DNA of 64,000 nt, from contig NZ_CP159534.1 of NCBI RefSeq assembly GCF_040529335.1, positions 1,178,001 to 1,242,000 on the forward strand, in the 5' to 3' direction. The notes under the pieces were generated by a model. That model worked only from the letters and a program-made list of their open reading frames with translations. It was not told the DNA's origin and did no database searches. Of the stretch, positions 17,625 to 26,788 are shown one piece after another. Every line of letters begins with the position of its first letter. Position 1 is the stretch's first letter. The stretch comes from Streptomyces sp. HUAS MG91 (GTDB lineage: Bacteria > Actinomycetota > Actinomycetes > Streptomycetales > Streptomycetaceae). A program made the position numbers and the translations under genes.

Positions 17625-18146
17625 ATGGCCCACGAGGCACTCGTCACCGGGTTCGGCGACCACGAACCGGCGCTGGACCAGGAGTCGTTCACGGCGCCGA
17701 TGGCCACGCTGATCGGCGACGTCACCCTGCGCGCGGGCGCGAGCGTCTGGTACGGCGCGGTGCTGCGCGCGGAGTTCGAGCCGATCGTGCTCGGGGCCGA
17801 CAGCAACATCCAGGACAACTGCACGGTCCATGTCGACCCGGGCTTCCCGGTGACGGTCGGCGAGCGGGTCTCGGTCGGGCACAACGCGGTACTGCACGGC
17901 TGCACGATCGAGGACGACTGCCTGATCGGCATGGGCGCGACGGTGCTCAACGGCGCGGTGATCGGCGCGGGTTCACTGGTGGCCGCGCAGGCGCTGGTGC
18001 CGCAGGGCATGGTGGTCCCGCCCGGCTCCCTGGTGGCCGGAGTGCCCGCGAAGGTCAAGCGGGAACTGACGGACGAGGAGCGCGAGCTCGTCACGCTGAA
18101 CGGCACCCACTACGTGGAGCTGGCGAAGCGGCACCGCGCACTCTGA
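17625..18146 (+). CDS. gamma-class carbonic anhydrase family protein
   Basis: A 173-residue left-handed beta-helix protein. Zinc-ligand histidines are visible in NCTVHVDPG and GHNAVLHG, as in gamma-carbonic anhydrases (CaiE/PaaY-like). These act as trimers on CO2/bicarbonate, or are of unknown function. The ATG at 17625 follows GAGGAG. The gene is convergent with the DedA gene, with about 25 bp between stops. Confidence 0.9.
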   Translation: MAHEALVTGFGDHEPALDQESFTAPMATLIGDVTLRAGASVWYGAVLRAEFEPIVLGADSNIQDNCTVHVDPGFPVTVGERVSVGHNAVLHGCTIEDDCLIGMGATVLNGAVIGAGSLVAAQALVPQGMVVPPGSLVAGVPAKVKRELTDEERELVTLNGTHYVELAKRHRAL

Positions 18147-18148
18147 GC

Positions 18149-18164
18149 GCGCCCGCCCGGGCGC
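18149..18164. terminator. short GC hairpin between convergent genes
   Basis: GCGCCCGCCCGGGCGC can fold into a small stem between the gamma-carbonic anhydrase stop and the DedA stop. The tiny loop and absence of a T tract make terminator function uncertain. Confidence 0.3.
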
Positions 18165-18170
18165 GGGCCG

Positions 18171-18821
18171 TCAGTCGGCGACGACGGCGGCCTCCGCCTC
18201 GGCTGCCTCGTGCGCGGCGGCGGCCTTGGTGGCCCGGCGCTTCACGATGAGCATGGACGCGAGCCCGACGAGCACGGCCGCGCCCAGACCCACGTACGAG
18301 AACCGCTTCAGCCAGTCCTCGGCGACCACGCCCACGTAGTAGATGACGGCGGTCGTGCCGCCGGCCCAGACTACGCCGCCGAGGAAGTTCGCGATCAGGA
18401 ACTTCCAGTACGGCATGTGCAGCACGCCCGCGAGCGGGCCCGCGAAGATGCGCAGCAGGGCGATGAACCGGCCGAAGAAGACGGCCCACATGCCCCACTT
18501 CTCGAACGACCGCTCGGCGGTGGCGACATGGGCGGGCCCGAAGTGCCGGGGGAACTTGGCGCCCAGCTTGGCGAGCAGCGGGCGGCCGCCCTTGCGGCCG
18601 ATCGCGTAGCCGATGGAGTCGCCGACGACGGCGCCCGCGCTGGCGCAGGCGCCGAGCACGACCGGGTTGATGTCGCCGTGCTGCGAGGACAGCAGCGCGG
18701 CGGAGACGAGGACGATCTCGCCGGGCAGCGGGATGCCGAGACTCTCCAGGCCGATGACGCCCGCCACCAGGGCGTAGATGGCGACCGCCGGAATCGTGTC
18801 GAGCCACTCCTGGATGTGCAA
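18171..18821 (-). CDS. DedA-family (SNARE-associated) membrane protein
   Basis: A 216-residue membrane protein of the DedA/DUF1186 superfamily, linked to undecaprenyl-phosphate recycling and membrane homeostasis. Signatures are GIPLPGEIVLVSAALL in the first re-entrant helix and FFGRFIALLRIFAGPLAGVLHM. The TTG at 18821, giving LHIQEWLDTIPAVAI, was chosen because GGGAGG lies eight bases upstream. The frame extends another 22 codons, but that part does not resemble the family. Confidence 0.9.
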   Translation of the reverse strand: MHIQEWLDTIPAVAIYALVAGVIGLESLGIPLPGEIVLVSAALLSSQHGDINPVVLGACASAGAVVGDSIGYAIGRKGGRPLLAKLGAKFPRHFGPAHVATAERSFEKWGMWAVFFGRFIALLRIFAGPLAGVLHMPYWKFLIANFLGGVVWAGGTTAVIYYVGVVAEDWLKRFSYVGLGAAVLVGLASMLIVKRRATKAAAAHEAAEAEAAVVAD

Positions 18822-18941
18822 AGCAGCCGCCTCCCGTAAGACCCGCAAGTTCGGTGTACCCGGCGTGCGCCCTCCCCTGGGGTACACACGCCGGGAAGCC
18901 TACCTGCTCGCCCCGACATGTCCGTGTCGGCCGGGGCCCGG

Positions 18942-19394
18942 TCAGCCGTTGGGGCGGAGGGTCCAGACGACCTGCATCTCGCCGGTGACGGCGCCGTCCT
19001 CGCGGCGGATCTCGATGGTGACGGGGAACTCGGGTCGCTCGCCCGCGTCCAGCTCCGCGACGACGTCCGCGGCCGGGCGGCCGAGCGTCGCGGTGGCGGT
19101 GACCGGGCCCATGGCCAGCTTCTTGTAGGCGATCTCCGCGCTGACGGCCAGCGGCACGGCACGCGCGAGCTGGTCGCCGAAGGCCGCGAGCACGATGGCG
19201 CCGCTCGCGGACTCGCCGAGCGTGAACATCGCTCCGGCGTGCGGGCCGCCCACGTGGTTGTGGTAGTCGGCCTGGTCGGGCAGGGAGACCACGGCCTTCT
19301 CGGGGCTGGTCTCGTGGAAGTCGAGGTTCAGGGTGCGGGCCATCGGCACCGTGGCGGCGAGCATCTCGCCGATGGACATCTGGTCTGCGCTCAT
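18942..19394 (-). CDS. hotdog-fold thioesterase-like protein (DUF4442/PaaI type)
   Basis: About 150 residues forming one hotdog domain, with the helix region HNHVGGPHAGAMFTLGESASG. Relatives hydrolyse or bind acyl-CoA thioesters. The start at 19394 (MSADQMS) is uncertain; ATGs at 19403 and 19379 are alternatives and none has a strong ribosome binding site. It is divergent from the MFS gene at 19499. Confidence 0.82.
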   Translation of the reverse strand: MSADQMSIGEMLAATVPMARTLNLDFHETSPEKAVVSLPDQADYHNHVGGPHAGAMFTLGESASGAIVLAAFGDQLARAVPLAVSAEIAYKKLAMGPVTATATLGRPAADVVAELDAGERPEFPVTIEIRREDGAVTGEMQVVWTLRPNG

Positions 19395-19498
19395 GAGCCG
19401 CATGTTACCCACGGGTAGCCAGCCTGACCATCCCCGCTCCCGCCCCTGACCCGGTCGGATGGTTTGGCAAATGCGCGCGCGGCGGCGATAGTCCCCCA

Positions 19499-20851
19499 GT
19501 GACCTCAACCAAGAGCCCGCGCCGGCCCGCCTGGGCCGGACGGAACTACACGCTGCTCGCCGGGTCGGCGTTCATCACGGCGCTCGGCGCGAACGGGGCG
19601 CTGATCGCCTCGGCGTTCGCGGTCCTGGAGGCGGGCGGCGACGGCGGTGACGTGGGACTGGTGGCGGCGGCCCGCACGCTGTTCCTGGTGATCTTCCTGC
19701 TGGTCGGCGGCGCCGTCGCCGACCGGCTGCCGCGCCATCACGTCATGGTCGCGGCCAACGCGCTCAGCTTCCTCTCCCAGGGCGCCTTCGCGCTGCTCGT
19801 CCTCACGGGCGAGCCGCGGCTGTGGCAGATGATGGCGCTCAGCGCGCTGGGCGGCATGGGGCAGGCGTTCTTCAGTCCCGCGGCCGAGGGCATGCTGATG
19901 TCGTCGGTCACAGCGGAGCAGGCGAGCCGGGCGTTCGCCCTGTTCCGGATGGCGATGTCGGGCGCCGCGGTGGGCGGCGCCGCGCTCGGCGGCGTGCTGG
20001 TGGCCGCTCTCGGGCCGGGCTGGGTGCTCGCGGTGGACGCGGCGGCGTTCGCGGTGGCGGGCGCGCTGCGCTGCTTCCTCGACGTGAGCCACATCGCGCC
20101 GCGCGCGCCGGGCGGCGGGCTGCTCTCGGACATGCGCGAGGGCTGGCGGGAGGTCGCCTCGCGGCCCTGGCTGTGGGGCATCATCGCCCAGTTCTCGGTG
20201 GTCGTCGCCGTGGTGGGCGCGGCCGAGGCGGTGTTCGGGCCGCTGGTGGCCCGCGCCGAGCTGGGCGGCGCCGGGCCGTGGGGCTTCGCGCTGGGCGCGT
20301 TCGGGGTCGGCACGATCCTCGGCGGTCTGCTGATGATGCGCTGGAAGCCGAAGCGGCTGCTGTTCGCGGCGACGCTGTCGGTGTTCTCGCTCGCCCTGCC
20401 GTCGGCGGCGCTCGCGGTCCCGGTGCCGTTGGCGGCCCTGGTGGCCGTGATGTTCGTCAGCGGCATCATGATGGAGGTGTTCGGCGTCTCCTGGATCACC
20501 GCCCTGCACCAGGAGATACCGGAGGAGAAGCTGTCCCGGGTCTCCGCCTACGACTGGTTCGGCTCGGTCGCGATGGTCCCGCTGGCCACGGCGCTGGCCG
20601 GGCCCGCCGAGTCGGCGTTCGGCCTCACGCCGGCGCTGTGGGGCTGCTCGGCCATGGTGGTCGTCGCGACGACGGCGGTGCTCTTCGTGCCCGACGTACG
20701 GAACCTGCGGCGCCGGGAGTCCGTCCCGGTCACGGGCGCCGTGACGGCGACGGGCCCGGACGACGCGGCCGCGGTCGGTGTGACGGGCGCGGCCACCGCG
20801 GCGGTGACCCCGGCCGAGCCGGTCGCGGCTCCGGCCCGCGACACCCCGTAG
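19499..20851 (+). CDS. MFS transporter (MFS_3-type exporter)
   Basis: A 450-residue protein with twelve predicted helices. GGAVADRLPRHHVM is the loop signature between helices 2 and 3, and GQAFFSPAAEGMLMSSV fits the EntS-like export group. The C-terminal 50 residues are an Ala/Thr/Val-rich, probably disordered tail. Translation starts at GTG 19499. It ends 2 bp from the convergent spermidine-synthase-like gene. The substrate is unknown. Confidence 0.88.
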   Translation: MTSTKSPRRPAWAGRNYTLLAGSAFITALGANGALIASAFAVLEAGGDGGDVGLVAAARTLFLVIFLLVGGAVADRLPRHHVMVAANALSFLSQGAFALLVLTGEPRLWQMMALSALGGMGQAFFSPAAEGMLMSSVTAEQASRAFALFRMAMSGAAVGGAALGGVLVAALGPGWVLAVDAAAFAVAGALRCFLDVSHIAPRAPGGGLLSDMREGWREVASRPWLWGIIAQFSVVVAVVGAAEAVFGPLVARAELGGAGPWGFALGAFGVGTILGGLLMMRWKPKRLLFAATLSVFSLALPSAALAVPVPLAALVAVMFVSGIMMEVFGVSWITALHQEIPEEKLSRVSAYDWFGSVAMVPLATALAGPAESAFGLTPALWGCSAMVVVATTAVLFVPDVRNLRRRESVPVTGAVTATGPDDAAAVGVTGAATAAVTPAEPVAAPARDTP

Positions 20852-20853
20852 CG

Positions 20854-21714
20854 CTACCCCACGCTGAACGAGCCGCCCGGCGGCTCCGGCGACGGCACCG
20901 CGTCCGCGTCGGCCACCGGCCGCGCGTCGCCGACGAACCGGCGCAGCGCGTCGCCGTGCTCGACCCGCGCGGGGAACGCGTCGCGCGCGGTGCGGCGGGC
21001 CAGCTCCGAGGTGTCGAACTCGGCCCGGGAGGCGACGAGTACGGCGTTGCCGAACCGGCGTCCGCGCAGCACCGCGGGCTCGGCGATCAGCGCGACATGG
21101 GAGAACACCGCGGAGAACGTCGCCAGTTGGGAGCGCAGGAAGGCGAACGGCGCGCCGTCGGCGAGGTTCGCCGCGTAGGTGCCGCCGGGCCGCAGCACCC
21201 GGTCCGCCTCGCGCGCGTACTCCAGGGTGGTCAGATGGGCCGGCACCCGGGAGCCGCCGAACACGTCGGCGACGAGCACGTCCGCGCTGTCCGCCGGTGC
21301 CGCCTCCAGCCAGGCCCGCGCGTCCCCGCCGTGCACGGCGATGCCCGCTCCCCCGGCCGGCAGCGGCAGCTGCTCGGCGACCAGCTCCCGCAGCCCGCTG
21401 TCCGCCTCGACGACGTGCTGCCGGGAGCCGGGCCGGGTGACGGCGACATAGCGCGGCAGCGTCAGGGCGCCGCCGCCGAGGTGCAGCACGTCGAGCGGCA
21501 CGCCCTCGTCGGCGGCGCAGTCCAGGACGTGACCGAGGCGCCGGGCGTACTCGAACTCCAGGTGGGCGGGGTCGTCGAGATCCACGTACGACTGGGGCGC
21601 TCCGTCGACGGTGAGCAGCCAGGCCCGGCGCCGGTCCACGTCGGGCAGGAGTCTGGCCGTGCCGTGGTCGACGGCGCGGACGACGGGTATGGGCTCGGGG
21701 TCGGGTGCGTTCAC
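20854..21714 (-). CDS. spermidine synthase-like protein
   Basis: A 286-residue Rossmann-fold protein of the SpeE-like group. VLHLGGGALTLPRYVAV is the nucleotide-binding motif and ADVLVADVFGGSRVP the segment around the aminopropyl-transfer site. Many actinobacterial members lack proven polyamine activity, so the role is open. Translation starts at GTG 21714. The perfect hairpin at 21726-21766 separates it from the upstream tuf remnant. Confidence 0.85.
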   Translation of the reverse strand: MNAPDPEPIPVVRAVDHGTARLLPDVDRRRAWLLTVDGAPQSYVDLDDPAHLEFEYARRLGHVLDCAADEGVPLDVLHLGGGALTLPRYVAVTRPGSRQHVVEADSGLRELVAEQLPLPAGGAGIAVHGGDARAWLEAAPADSADVLVADVFGGSRVPAHLTTLEYAREADRVLRPGGTYAANLADGAPFAFLRSQLATFSAVFSHVALIAEPAVLRGRRFGNAVLVASRAEFDTSELARRTARDAFPARVEHGDALRRFVGDARPVADADAVPSPEPPGGSFSVG

Positions 21715-21725
21715 CCGCCCATTGT

Positions 21726-21766
21726 GCCGGGCCCGGGACCCCTGGTTCAGGGGTCCCGGGCCCGGC
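21726..21766 (-). terminator. perfect 19-bp hairpin downstream of the tuf remnant
   Basis: Two exactly complementary 19-base arms (21726-21744 and 21748-21766) flank a GTT loop, beginning 7 bases past the stop codon of the EF-Tu fragment. The stem is very GC rich and has no T tract, as is usual for streptomycete terminators. It probably ended the original tuf transcript. Confidence 0.85.
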
Positions 21767-21772
21767 CCGCCC

Positions 21773-22303
21773 TCAGGCGACGGGCTCCACGGTCGTGACC
21801 GTGCCCGCGCCGACGGTCCGGCCGCCCTCGCGGATCGCGAAGCCGAGGCCGGGCTCCAGCGGGACCGCCCGGCCCAGCTCGACCGTCATGGTGACGGTGT
21901 CGCCGGGCCGCGCCACGGCCGTGTCGCCGAGGTCGATGTCGCCGACGACGTCCGCGGTGCGCAGGTAGAACTGCGGCCGGTAGCCGGTGGCGACGGGCGT
22001 GCTGCGGCCGCCCTCCGCCGCCGACAGGACGTACACCTGCGCGGTGAACCGCCGCGCGGGCCGGACACTGCCGGGCTCGGCGACGACGTGCCCGCGCCGG
22101 ACCGCGTCGCGGGCCACCCCGCGCAGCAGCAGCGCGACGTTGTCCCCGGCCTGCGCCTCGTCCATCGGCTTGCCGAACGTCTCGACGCCGGTGACGACGG
22201 TCTCGGTGTCCTTCCCCGAGTCCTCCGTCCCGTACACGCGGACGCGGTCGCCGACCCGCACACGGCCGCGCTCGACTGCGCCGGTGACGACGGTGCCGCG
22301 CCC
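21773..22303 (-). pseudogene. tuf: EF-Tu remnant: domains 2 and 3 only, split by the inserted element
   Basis: From [13 protein letters not shown] to the C-terminus this is recognisable EF-Tu sequence (about 177 residues), including [46 protein letters not shown] and a C-terminal [11 protein letters not shown]. The whole GTPase domain (GHVDHGKT, NKxD) is absent and the frame runs straight into the serine recombinase at about 22303. The sequence is divergent from the housekeeping EF-Tu I would expect, so it may be the accessory tuf3 copy known in several Streptomyces (inference). It cannot work as an elongation factor. Confidence 0.9.
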
Positions 22304-24268
22304 GCTGGCGGTAGTTCCTTCGGTCCCATCAACGACGCGATTCAGCAAGCGCGGATCGATTCGCCCCTCAATCAGGAGCGGCGGAAGCGGTCGGGCGTCA
22401 GGGACGGGAGTGGAGGCAGTGAAGACGCTGTCCCGCAACACGTCCATCACGGATTCCCATGTTCCTGCCTTCACCCAGCGCTGGAATCGAGATTTGTAAC
22501 CGCTGCCCTGCGGCCATGGACACCCCGTACGAGCCTTTTCCAGCGCCGCCTCGACGACGTCGCGTTCCGGAAGCCGATCTGTTCGTCGATAGCGGTGCTC
22601 AGCCCTCAGAATGGGCTCGATCGCCGACCACCCTTCATCCGTGAGTACGGGCACACGTCGTGACCTGTCCCTGAACCAGGCGGTCACCGAACAGTCCCCC
22701 GTCCGAGTTCTGAGAATCGGCCCTTGGATCGTCACGCGTACGTCCAGCAGAGCAAGCACTTCCGTTTGCTCTGCGGCCGGCATGTCCTCCAGCTGTGTCC
22801 TGGCGACTTCAGCAAGTGCTTGGAGGTCTCGAACGCGCTGTTCTGCCGCTTCCACGTCCCGTTGCCAGGCGACCGCTTCGGCGCGCAGCCGCTCCAGTTC
22901 GGCCAGCTCGTCATTCAGCGGCTTGAGCGCCCGCTCCACTGCGGCCTCGGCCTCCCGTCCGTGCAGTTGGCGCCGAGCCGTCTGCTTCGCCGCCACGCTC
23001 ATCGTCAAGTCGATGGCATGCTTCTGCTCTTCAATGCTTCGGCCCAGGGCGGCAATCCGATCAGCCTGATCCGTTGGCGATCCGGCGACTTTCGCTACCC
23101 AGTCCTCCGCCATCCGCTCAAGTCGTGCGGGGTCACTGAGCAGGGCGCGCACCTCACGCCACACACACCGCTCGAGTACGTCGGCGTCGAGGCGAGGACA
23201 TTGGCAACCACTGCCATCAGCAACGCCACTGCTCTGCCCTGAGCAGCGATAGAGGCGCATCCTCTGAGTGCTGATCTGTGCGCCTGTGTAGTGCTTCCCA
23301 CACATGCCGAACAGTCGTGTGGAGATCGGATACACACGGCCCTTGGGCCCTTGGTTCGTGCCACGCCGACGGCGTCCAAGGGCGGCCTTCAGACCGGCGA
23401 TTTGATCGAGGGTGAAGATCGGCTCAAGGACGGTTGTGACGGTCGGCCCGTAGCGCGGTTGGCCGTCCGCCCCCAACTTGGCTCGCGCCAGATTGCGAAA
23501 GACGACGGCCGGATCAGTGATGCTGGCGCGGAGCCGCTGCAGCAGGTTCCGGTGCTCCCACGGACCTCGACGGCCCTCGAAACCCAGGGCGTTGAGCCGA
23601 AGTGCCGCCTGCCGGACGTTGAGACCGTCCTCCACGATGAGCTGATACGCCTTGTGCAGCACGTCGTACTCGTGCGGCTTCGGACAGGAGCAAGCGGATT
23701 CCGGGCGGTCGAGAACGACGCGCGACTCACCTTTCAGCCCCTTGTTCTCGATGCGATAGCCGTACCGGGGTTCGCCCCCGACATGGCCGCCGTCCTCTGC
23801 CTTCTCCTGGAGACCGCTCTGCGTGCGGGTACGAATACGCACGTACTCCTTGAAGGCGTAATTCGCCTCCTCCCGCATGGCCGCTTCGCCGTCTTCTGTG
23901 GTGTTGTCAATGTCCTTGTCCACAACCGCCACCGAGATGCCAAGGTCTTGGAGCTCCCACACCCAGCGCCAGAAGACCCGGTCCTTACGTCCGATGGCAC
24001 GCGTCTCGGCGACCACGACAACGTCGAACGGGCGCGGCTTCTGGCGTGCGAGCGCCATCAGGCGGGGTACGTCGTCACGTTTCTGCCAGGCGAGTGCGCC
24101 GGTGACGCCCTCGTCCTTGAACGTGTCTACGTGTTCCCAGCCCTTCTTCTCGATGTACCGCTTGGTCTTCTTTCCTGAGTAGGCAATGCCGTACCCTTTG
24201 GTCTGCTCTTCTGTGGAAACTCGCAAGTAATCCACTGCGCGCAGAGGGTTAGTGAGAACCTCGAGCAT
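21773..24268 (-). CDS. large serine recombinase (integrase) read in frame into the EF-Tu remnant
   Basis: A continuous 831-residue frame. Residues 1-655 are a large serine recombinase: a resolvase catalytic domain with [10 protein letters not shown] (Ser18 nucleophile) and [13 protein letters not shown], then a recombinase domain (about 150-300), a Cys-rich zinc-ribbon region (about 335-385), a coiled coil (about 430-510) and a C-terminal segment from [13 protein letters not shown] to [11 protein letters not shown]. That segment resembles the DUF4096 HTH found at the start of IS5-type transposases. The remaining residues are EF-Tu domains 2-3. The ATG at 24268 has GGAAGGA five bases upstream. 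It integrates or excises the element. The fusion is a product of insertion, so the free form must end differently. Confidence 0.9.
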   Translation of the reverse strand: MLEVLTNPLRAVDYLRVSTEEQTKGYGIAYSGKKTKRYIEKKGWEHVDTFKDEGVTGALAWQKRDDVPRLMALARQKPRPFDVVVVAETRAIGRKDRVFWRWVWELQDLGISVAVVDKDIDNTTEDGEAAMREEANYAFKEYVRIRTRTQSGLQEKAEDGGHVGGEPRYGYRIENKGLKGESRVVLDRPESACSCPKPHEYDVLHKAYQLIVEDGLNVRQAALRLNALGFEGRRGPWEHRNLLQRLRASITDPAVVFRNLARAKLGADGQPRYGPTVTTVLEPIFTLDQIAGLKAALGRRRRGTNQGPKGRVYPISTRLFGMCGKHYTGAQISTQRMRLYRCSGQSSGVADGSGCQCPRLDADVLERCVWREVRALLSDPARLERMAEDWVAKVAGSPTDQADRIAALGRSIEEQKHAIDLTMSVAAKQTARRQLHGREAEAAVERALKPLNDELAELERLRAEAVAWQRDVEAAEQRVRDLQALAEVARTQLEDMPAAEQTEVLALLDVRVTIQGPILRTRTGDCSVTAWFRDRSRRVPVLTDEGWSAIEPILRAEHRYRRTDRLPERDVVEAALEKARTGCPWPQGSGYKSRFQRWVKAGTWESVMDVLRDSVFTASTPVPDARPLPPLLIEGRIDPRLLNRVVDGTEGTTASGRGTVVTGAVERGRVRVGDRVRVYGTEDSGKDTETVVTGVETFGKPMDEAQAGDNVALLLRGVARDAVRRGHVVAEPGSVRPARRFTAQVYVLSAAEGGRSTPVATGYRPQFYLRTADVVGDIDLGDTAVARPGDTVTMTVELGRAVPLEPGLGFAIREGGRTVGAGTVTTVEPVA
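22295..22312. other. element/chromosome junction (att site) inside tuf
   Basis: On the minus strand, clear EF-Tu coding sequence begins at the Gly codon of GRGTVVTG (22303). Upstream of it the frame encodes the recombinase C-terminus. The crossover core should lie within or beside this stretch. The exact core cannot be fixed without the other junction, which is not in the window. Confidence 0.6.
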
Positions 24269-24291
24269 GTCAGTCCTTCCGCGACTGGCCA

Positions 24292-24323
24292 GACGTCGGC
24301 AGCGCTCCACCGCTGCCGACGTC
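24292..24323. repeat. 13-bp perfect inverted repeat upstream of the integrase gene
   Basis: GACGTCGGCAGCG, six bases (CTCCAC), then its exact reverse complement, ending 24 bp before the recombinase start codon. It could be an operator for control of the integrase, a hairpin in its 5' leader, or a recombinase/excision-factor site. No open frame crosses it convincingly. Confidence 0.8.
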
Positions 24324-24409
24324 GCTTCAGACGCGCGGATCGTAGCTCCGAATCATCCCTGCTCACTGGGGTATTGGGAATCCGAATCCGCGGTCGGGAA
24401 GGCTTTCCG

Positions 24410-24628
24410 TCAGCGACCGAAGAGCAGGCGCAAAAGCCTTACGTAGGAGTCGACGTCGGGCTCTTCAGCAACGCGCCATACGGTATGGATCTTGGAGGTG
24501 CACGCGAGCTGCGGGACGCACTCCGCGCTTCCTCTGTCCGGCGCAGCACCCGTACATGGCGAGTTGCATGCTCCTCCGCAACGAGGCTTCGATTCGGCTG
24601 TCACCGCGGGCCGCCGAATTGCTCGCAT
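24410..24628 (-). CDS. small hypothetical protein next to the integrase
   Basis: A possible 72-residue protein overlapping the 3' end of the C5-methyltransferase remnant by 28 bp. Its C-terminal half, IHTVWRVAEEPDVDSYVRLLRLLFG, has protein-like composition and resembles short conserved proteins seen beside streptomycete mobile-element genes (from memory). The N-terminal half looks less convincing and the true start is uncertain. Function is unknown. Confidence 0.4.
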   Translation of the reverse strand: MRAIRRPAVTAESKPRCGGACNSPCTGAAPDRGSAECVPQLACTSKIHTVWRVAEEPDVDSYVRLLRLLFGR

Positions 24629-25816
24629 GACAAAATTCGCCCACAGGTTGACGTGCGGTCACGAAGCAGCATCCCCAACGCTTCAGAGGCTTGCTGGGGC
24701 ACAACGCTATTGCCAAGCAGACGAAGTTGGGCAGCCCGACTGAGTCCTGGAACGGCTACGACGAAGCCATTCTCATAGCCCATCATCCACTCCACGAACT
24801 CGGCGGACAGACGTCGGGTTCCGGGGACGGTCGGGGCAGGAGCGGGGGTTCCGGTGACGTGTTCCCACCGTCGTATGGCAGGCAGGTACTCGCCCCACCA
24901 GATGGCAGGCGAGTGACGGCGGTGCGCAGATTCATGCCGCCGCGCCGCTTCGGGGTGGTGCCCGGGCCGCCGGTGCTGTCGCAGCGGGTGGGCGTGGGCA
25001 GCAGCTTCTGCGGGGTGGAGAGCGCGGCGGCGGTGGAGGCGAGGGTGCGTCCGCCGTTGCGATAGCGCTGATTCGGGGAGCCTTTCAGGCCGTCGCTCGC
25101 ACGCGGGGTGGGCAGCAGATGCTCCACCTCGTCTTGGAGGGAAGGTCCGTGGCCACCGGCCTTGCGTTTGTCCGGGTGCTGGGAGCCGCCGTTGACTCCA
25201 AGGTTCGCCGTCGGGGTCTTCAGCAGCTTGATCCTGGTCGGGCACGGACCGGGCCGCGACGAGGAAGACTCGCTCGCGACGATGACAGGCGCCGACATCG
25301 GAAGCGCGTACGCATGTCCATCGGCAGTCGTCATACCCGATCTCGGCCAGGTCTGCGAGTACGGCTCCCAGCGCCCGCATTGTGGGCATCTTCTCGGGGT
25401 TTCCCAGACACGTCGGGCAGGGTTCCACGTGGCGAACGGGGTCGGTTCCGGCTCGGGTGGAGAGCAGGCCTCGTACATTCTCGATCACTACCCAATGGGG
25501 TCGGAGGGCTGATGCAGCGGTCACGATGTGTGGCCACAGGCCGGAGGGTGAGCGCTCGGACAAGCCGGTGCGCGGGCCCGCCACCGACAGGCCCTGGCAC
25601 GGAAACCCGGCGGTGAGTACGTCGACCGGCTCGACGTACTGCCAGTCGATGGTGCGTACGTCGTGGTGGTTGACGGTGTCGGGCCAGGACGCGGGAGGCG
25701 TGCGGGTCTGTTTCGGCGTGCCAGGCGATGCGACCGCCCAGGGCGGCCTGAACACCGAGGTCCAGGCCGCCGATTCCAGAACATAGGGAGCCGATGGCGA
25801 GGTCAGTGGTCGGCAT
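24601..25816 (-). pseudogene. C5-cytosine DNA methyltransferase, broken by several frame changes
   Basis: Dcm-type pieces occur in the right order but in three frames. Motif I ([18 protein letters not shown], from about 25789) is in one frame. After about 25690 a second frame carries motif [13 protein letters not shown], motif VI VIENVRG and motif VIII RERVFLVAA. From about 25255 to 24910 a third frame carries the typical LLKTPTANLGVNGGS...LLPTPRASDG variable region. From about 24900 the second frame resumes with WWGEYLPAIRRWEHVTG and the C-terminal LLGNSVVPQQ. At least three indels are needed to restore one protein, so it is probably non-functional. The first break lies at CCTGGCCCGAC, where loss of one copy of a TGGCCCG repeat would explain it. 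Confidence 0.75.
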
Positions 25817-26771
25817 GGCGGCGTCCGTGAGCACAGGTGCGGGAGCGGAAAGCCATACGCGGCTTCAGCTCGCAGGGGGTGGAGGGCTGCTCCGGTTCGC
25901 CCTTGGGTTCGCGAGAACTCACCGCATTTCCGGGCTTGGAGAACACCAACACGTCCTCGTGCTGGACGACCGAGAGCGGGATGCCATGGCGCCGGGCGTC
26001 ACGGACGTTGGTCATCTGGAAGAAGGAGGGGCGGGCGATGATCCGGCTGTCGCGGATGCCGGCCAGCATGGCGACATTGCGCTCGGTGGGGGTGAGACCG
26101 GCTGCTTGTCCAGCGGCGAGGGCGGCGGAGGGCAGGTCGATGAGTTCGCCACGTTCGCGCCAGGGGCGAGTGGTGATGACGGCAGTGCCGCCAGGGCGGA
26201 GCAGGGTGCGGCACTGGGTGAGGATTTCGGTGAAGGCGTCCAGGAGTTGATCGACGCGGACGTGGGCGAGGTTGTGGCGGTCGTGGCTGTAGCGGTAGTG
26301 CTTCTTGACGACACCGCGCTCCCCGGTTTCGCGGGTGGAGCGGACCTGGCCGTGCACGCTCGGCCCGTACGGGGGTGAGGTGAGAACCAGGGAGACCTGA
26401 CCGTGGAAGGCGGTGGGGATCAGGTTGGTGAGGTGACGGGCGTCCCCGCGGTAGACCTGTCCGGCGCCGGTGCCGCCCTCGTGCTGGGCGGAGGCGGCAT
26501 TGAGTCCGGCGAGGTGGGCCCACTTGGGTTCGTATTCGGTGCCGAGGGCGTGGCGGCCGAGGTGGATAGCTTCGACGAGGGTGGTGCCGATGCCGCACAT
26601 CGGGTCCAGGACCAGCTCGCCAGGGCGGGTGTAGGTGCGGATGGCGTGCTGGGCGATGCCGGGGTGCATTTTGGCGGGGTGGGCGGCGGAGCCGGGAACG
26701 TAGCGGCCTTTGCGCTTGGCGGGGGCGGAGGTGGGTGCGGTGTTCCACACCGAGGCGGGAGCAGCAGGCAC
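25803..26771 (-). CDS. DNA methyltransferase, N4-cytosine/N6-adenine type (SPPY)
   Basis: A 322-residue protein. The SAM-binding motif is [16 protein letters not shown] near residues 53-68 and the catalytic motif is LVLTSPPYG near residue 135. Together these identify an amino-methyltransferase acting on DNA bases. The order (SAM motif first, then SPPY) and the absence of a large insert point to a compact enzyme with its recognition region at the C-terminus. The GTG at 26771 has GAGGAG upstream. It begins 17 bp after the preceding gene and overlaps the C5-methyltransferase remnant downstream, so they form one transcript. No cognate nuclease is evident. Confidence 0.85.
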   Translation of the reverse strand: MPAAPASVWNTAPTSAPAKRKGRYVPGSAAHPAKMHPGIAQHAIRTYTRPGELVLDPMCGIGTTLVEAIHLGRHALGTEYEPKWAHLAGLNAASAQHEGGTGAGQVYRGDARHLTNLIPTAFHGQVSLVLTSPPYGPSVHGQVRSTRETGERGVVKKHYRYSHDRHNLAHVRVDQLLDAFTEILTQCRTLLRPGGTAVITTRPWRERGELIDLPSAALAAGQAAGLTPTERNVAMLAGIRDSRIIARPSFFQMTNVRDARRHGIPLSVVQHEDVLVFSKPGNAVSSREPKGEPEQPSTPCELKPRMAFRSRTCAHGRRHADH

Positions 26772-26788
26772 GGTGAACTCCTCGGGTA

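Noticed and set aside
21773..22303. An intact translation GTPase gene.
   Set aside because: Only EF-Tu domains 2-3 are present; there is no P-loop or NKxD motif anywhere in the frame.
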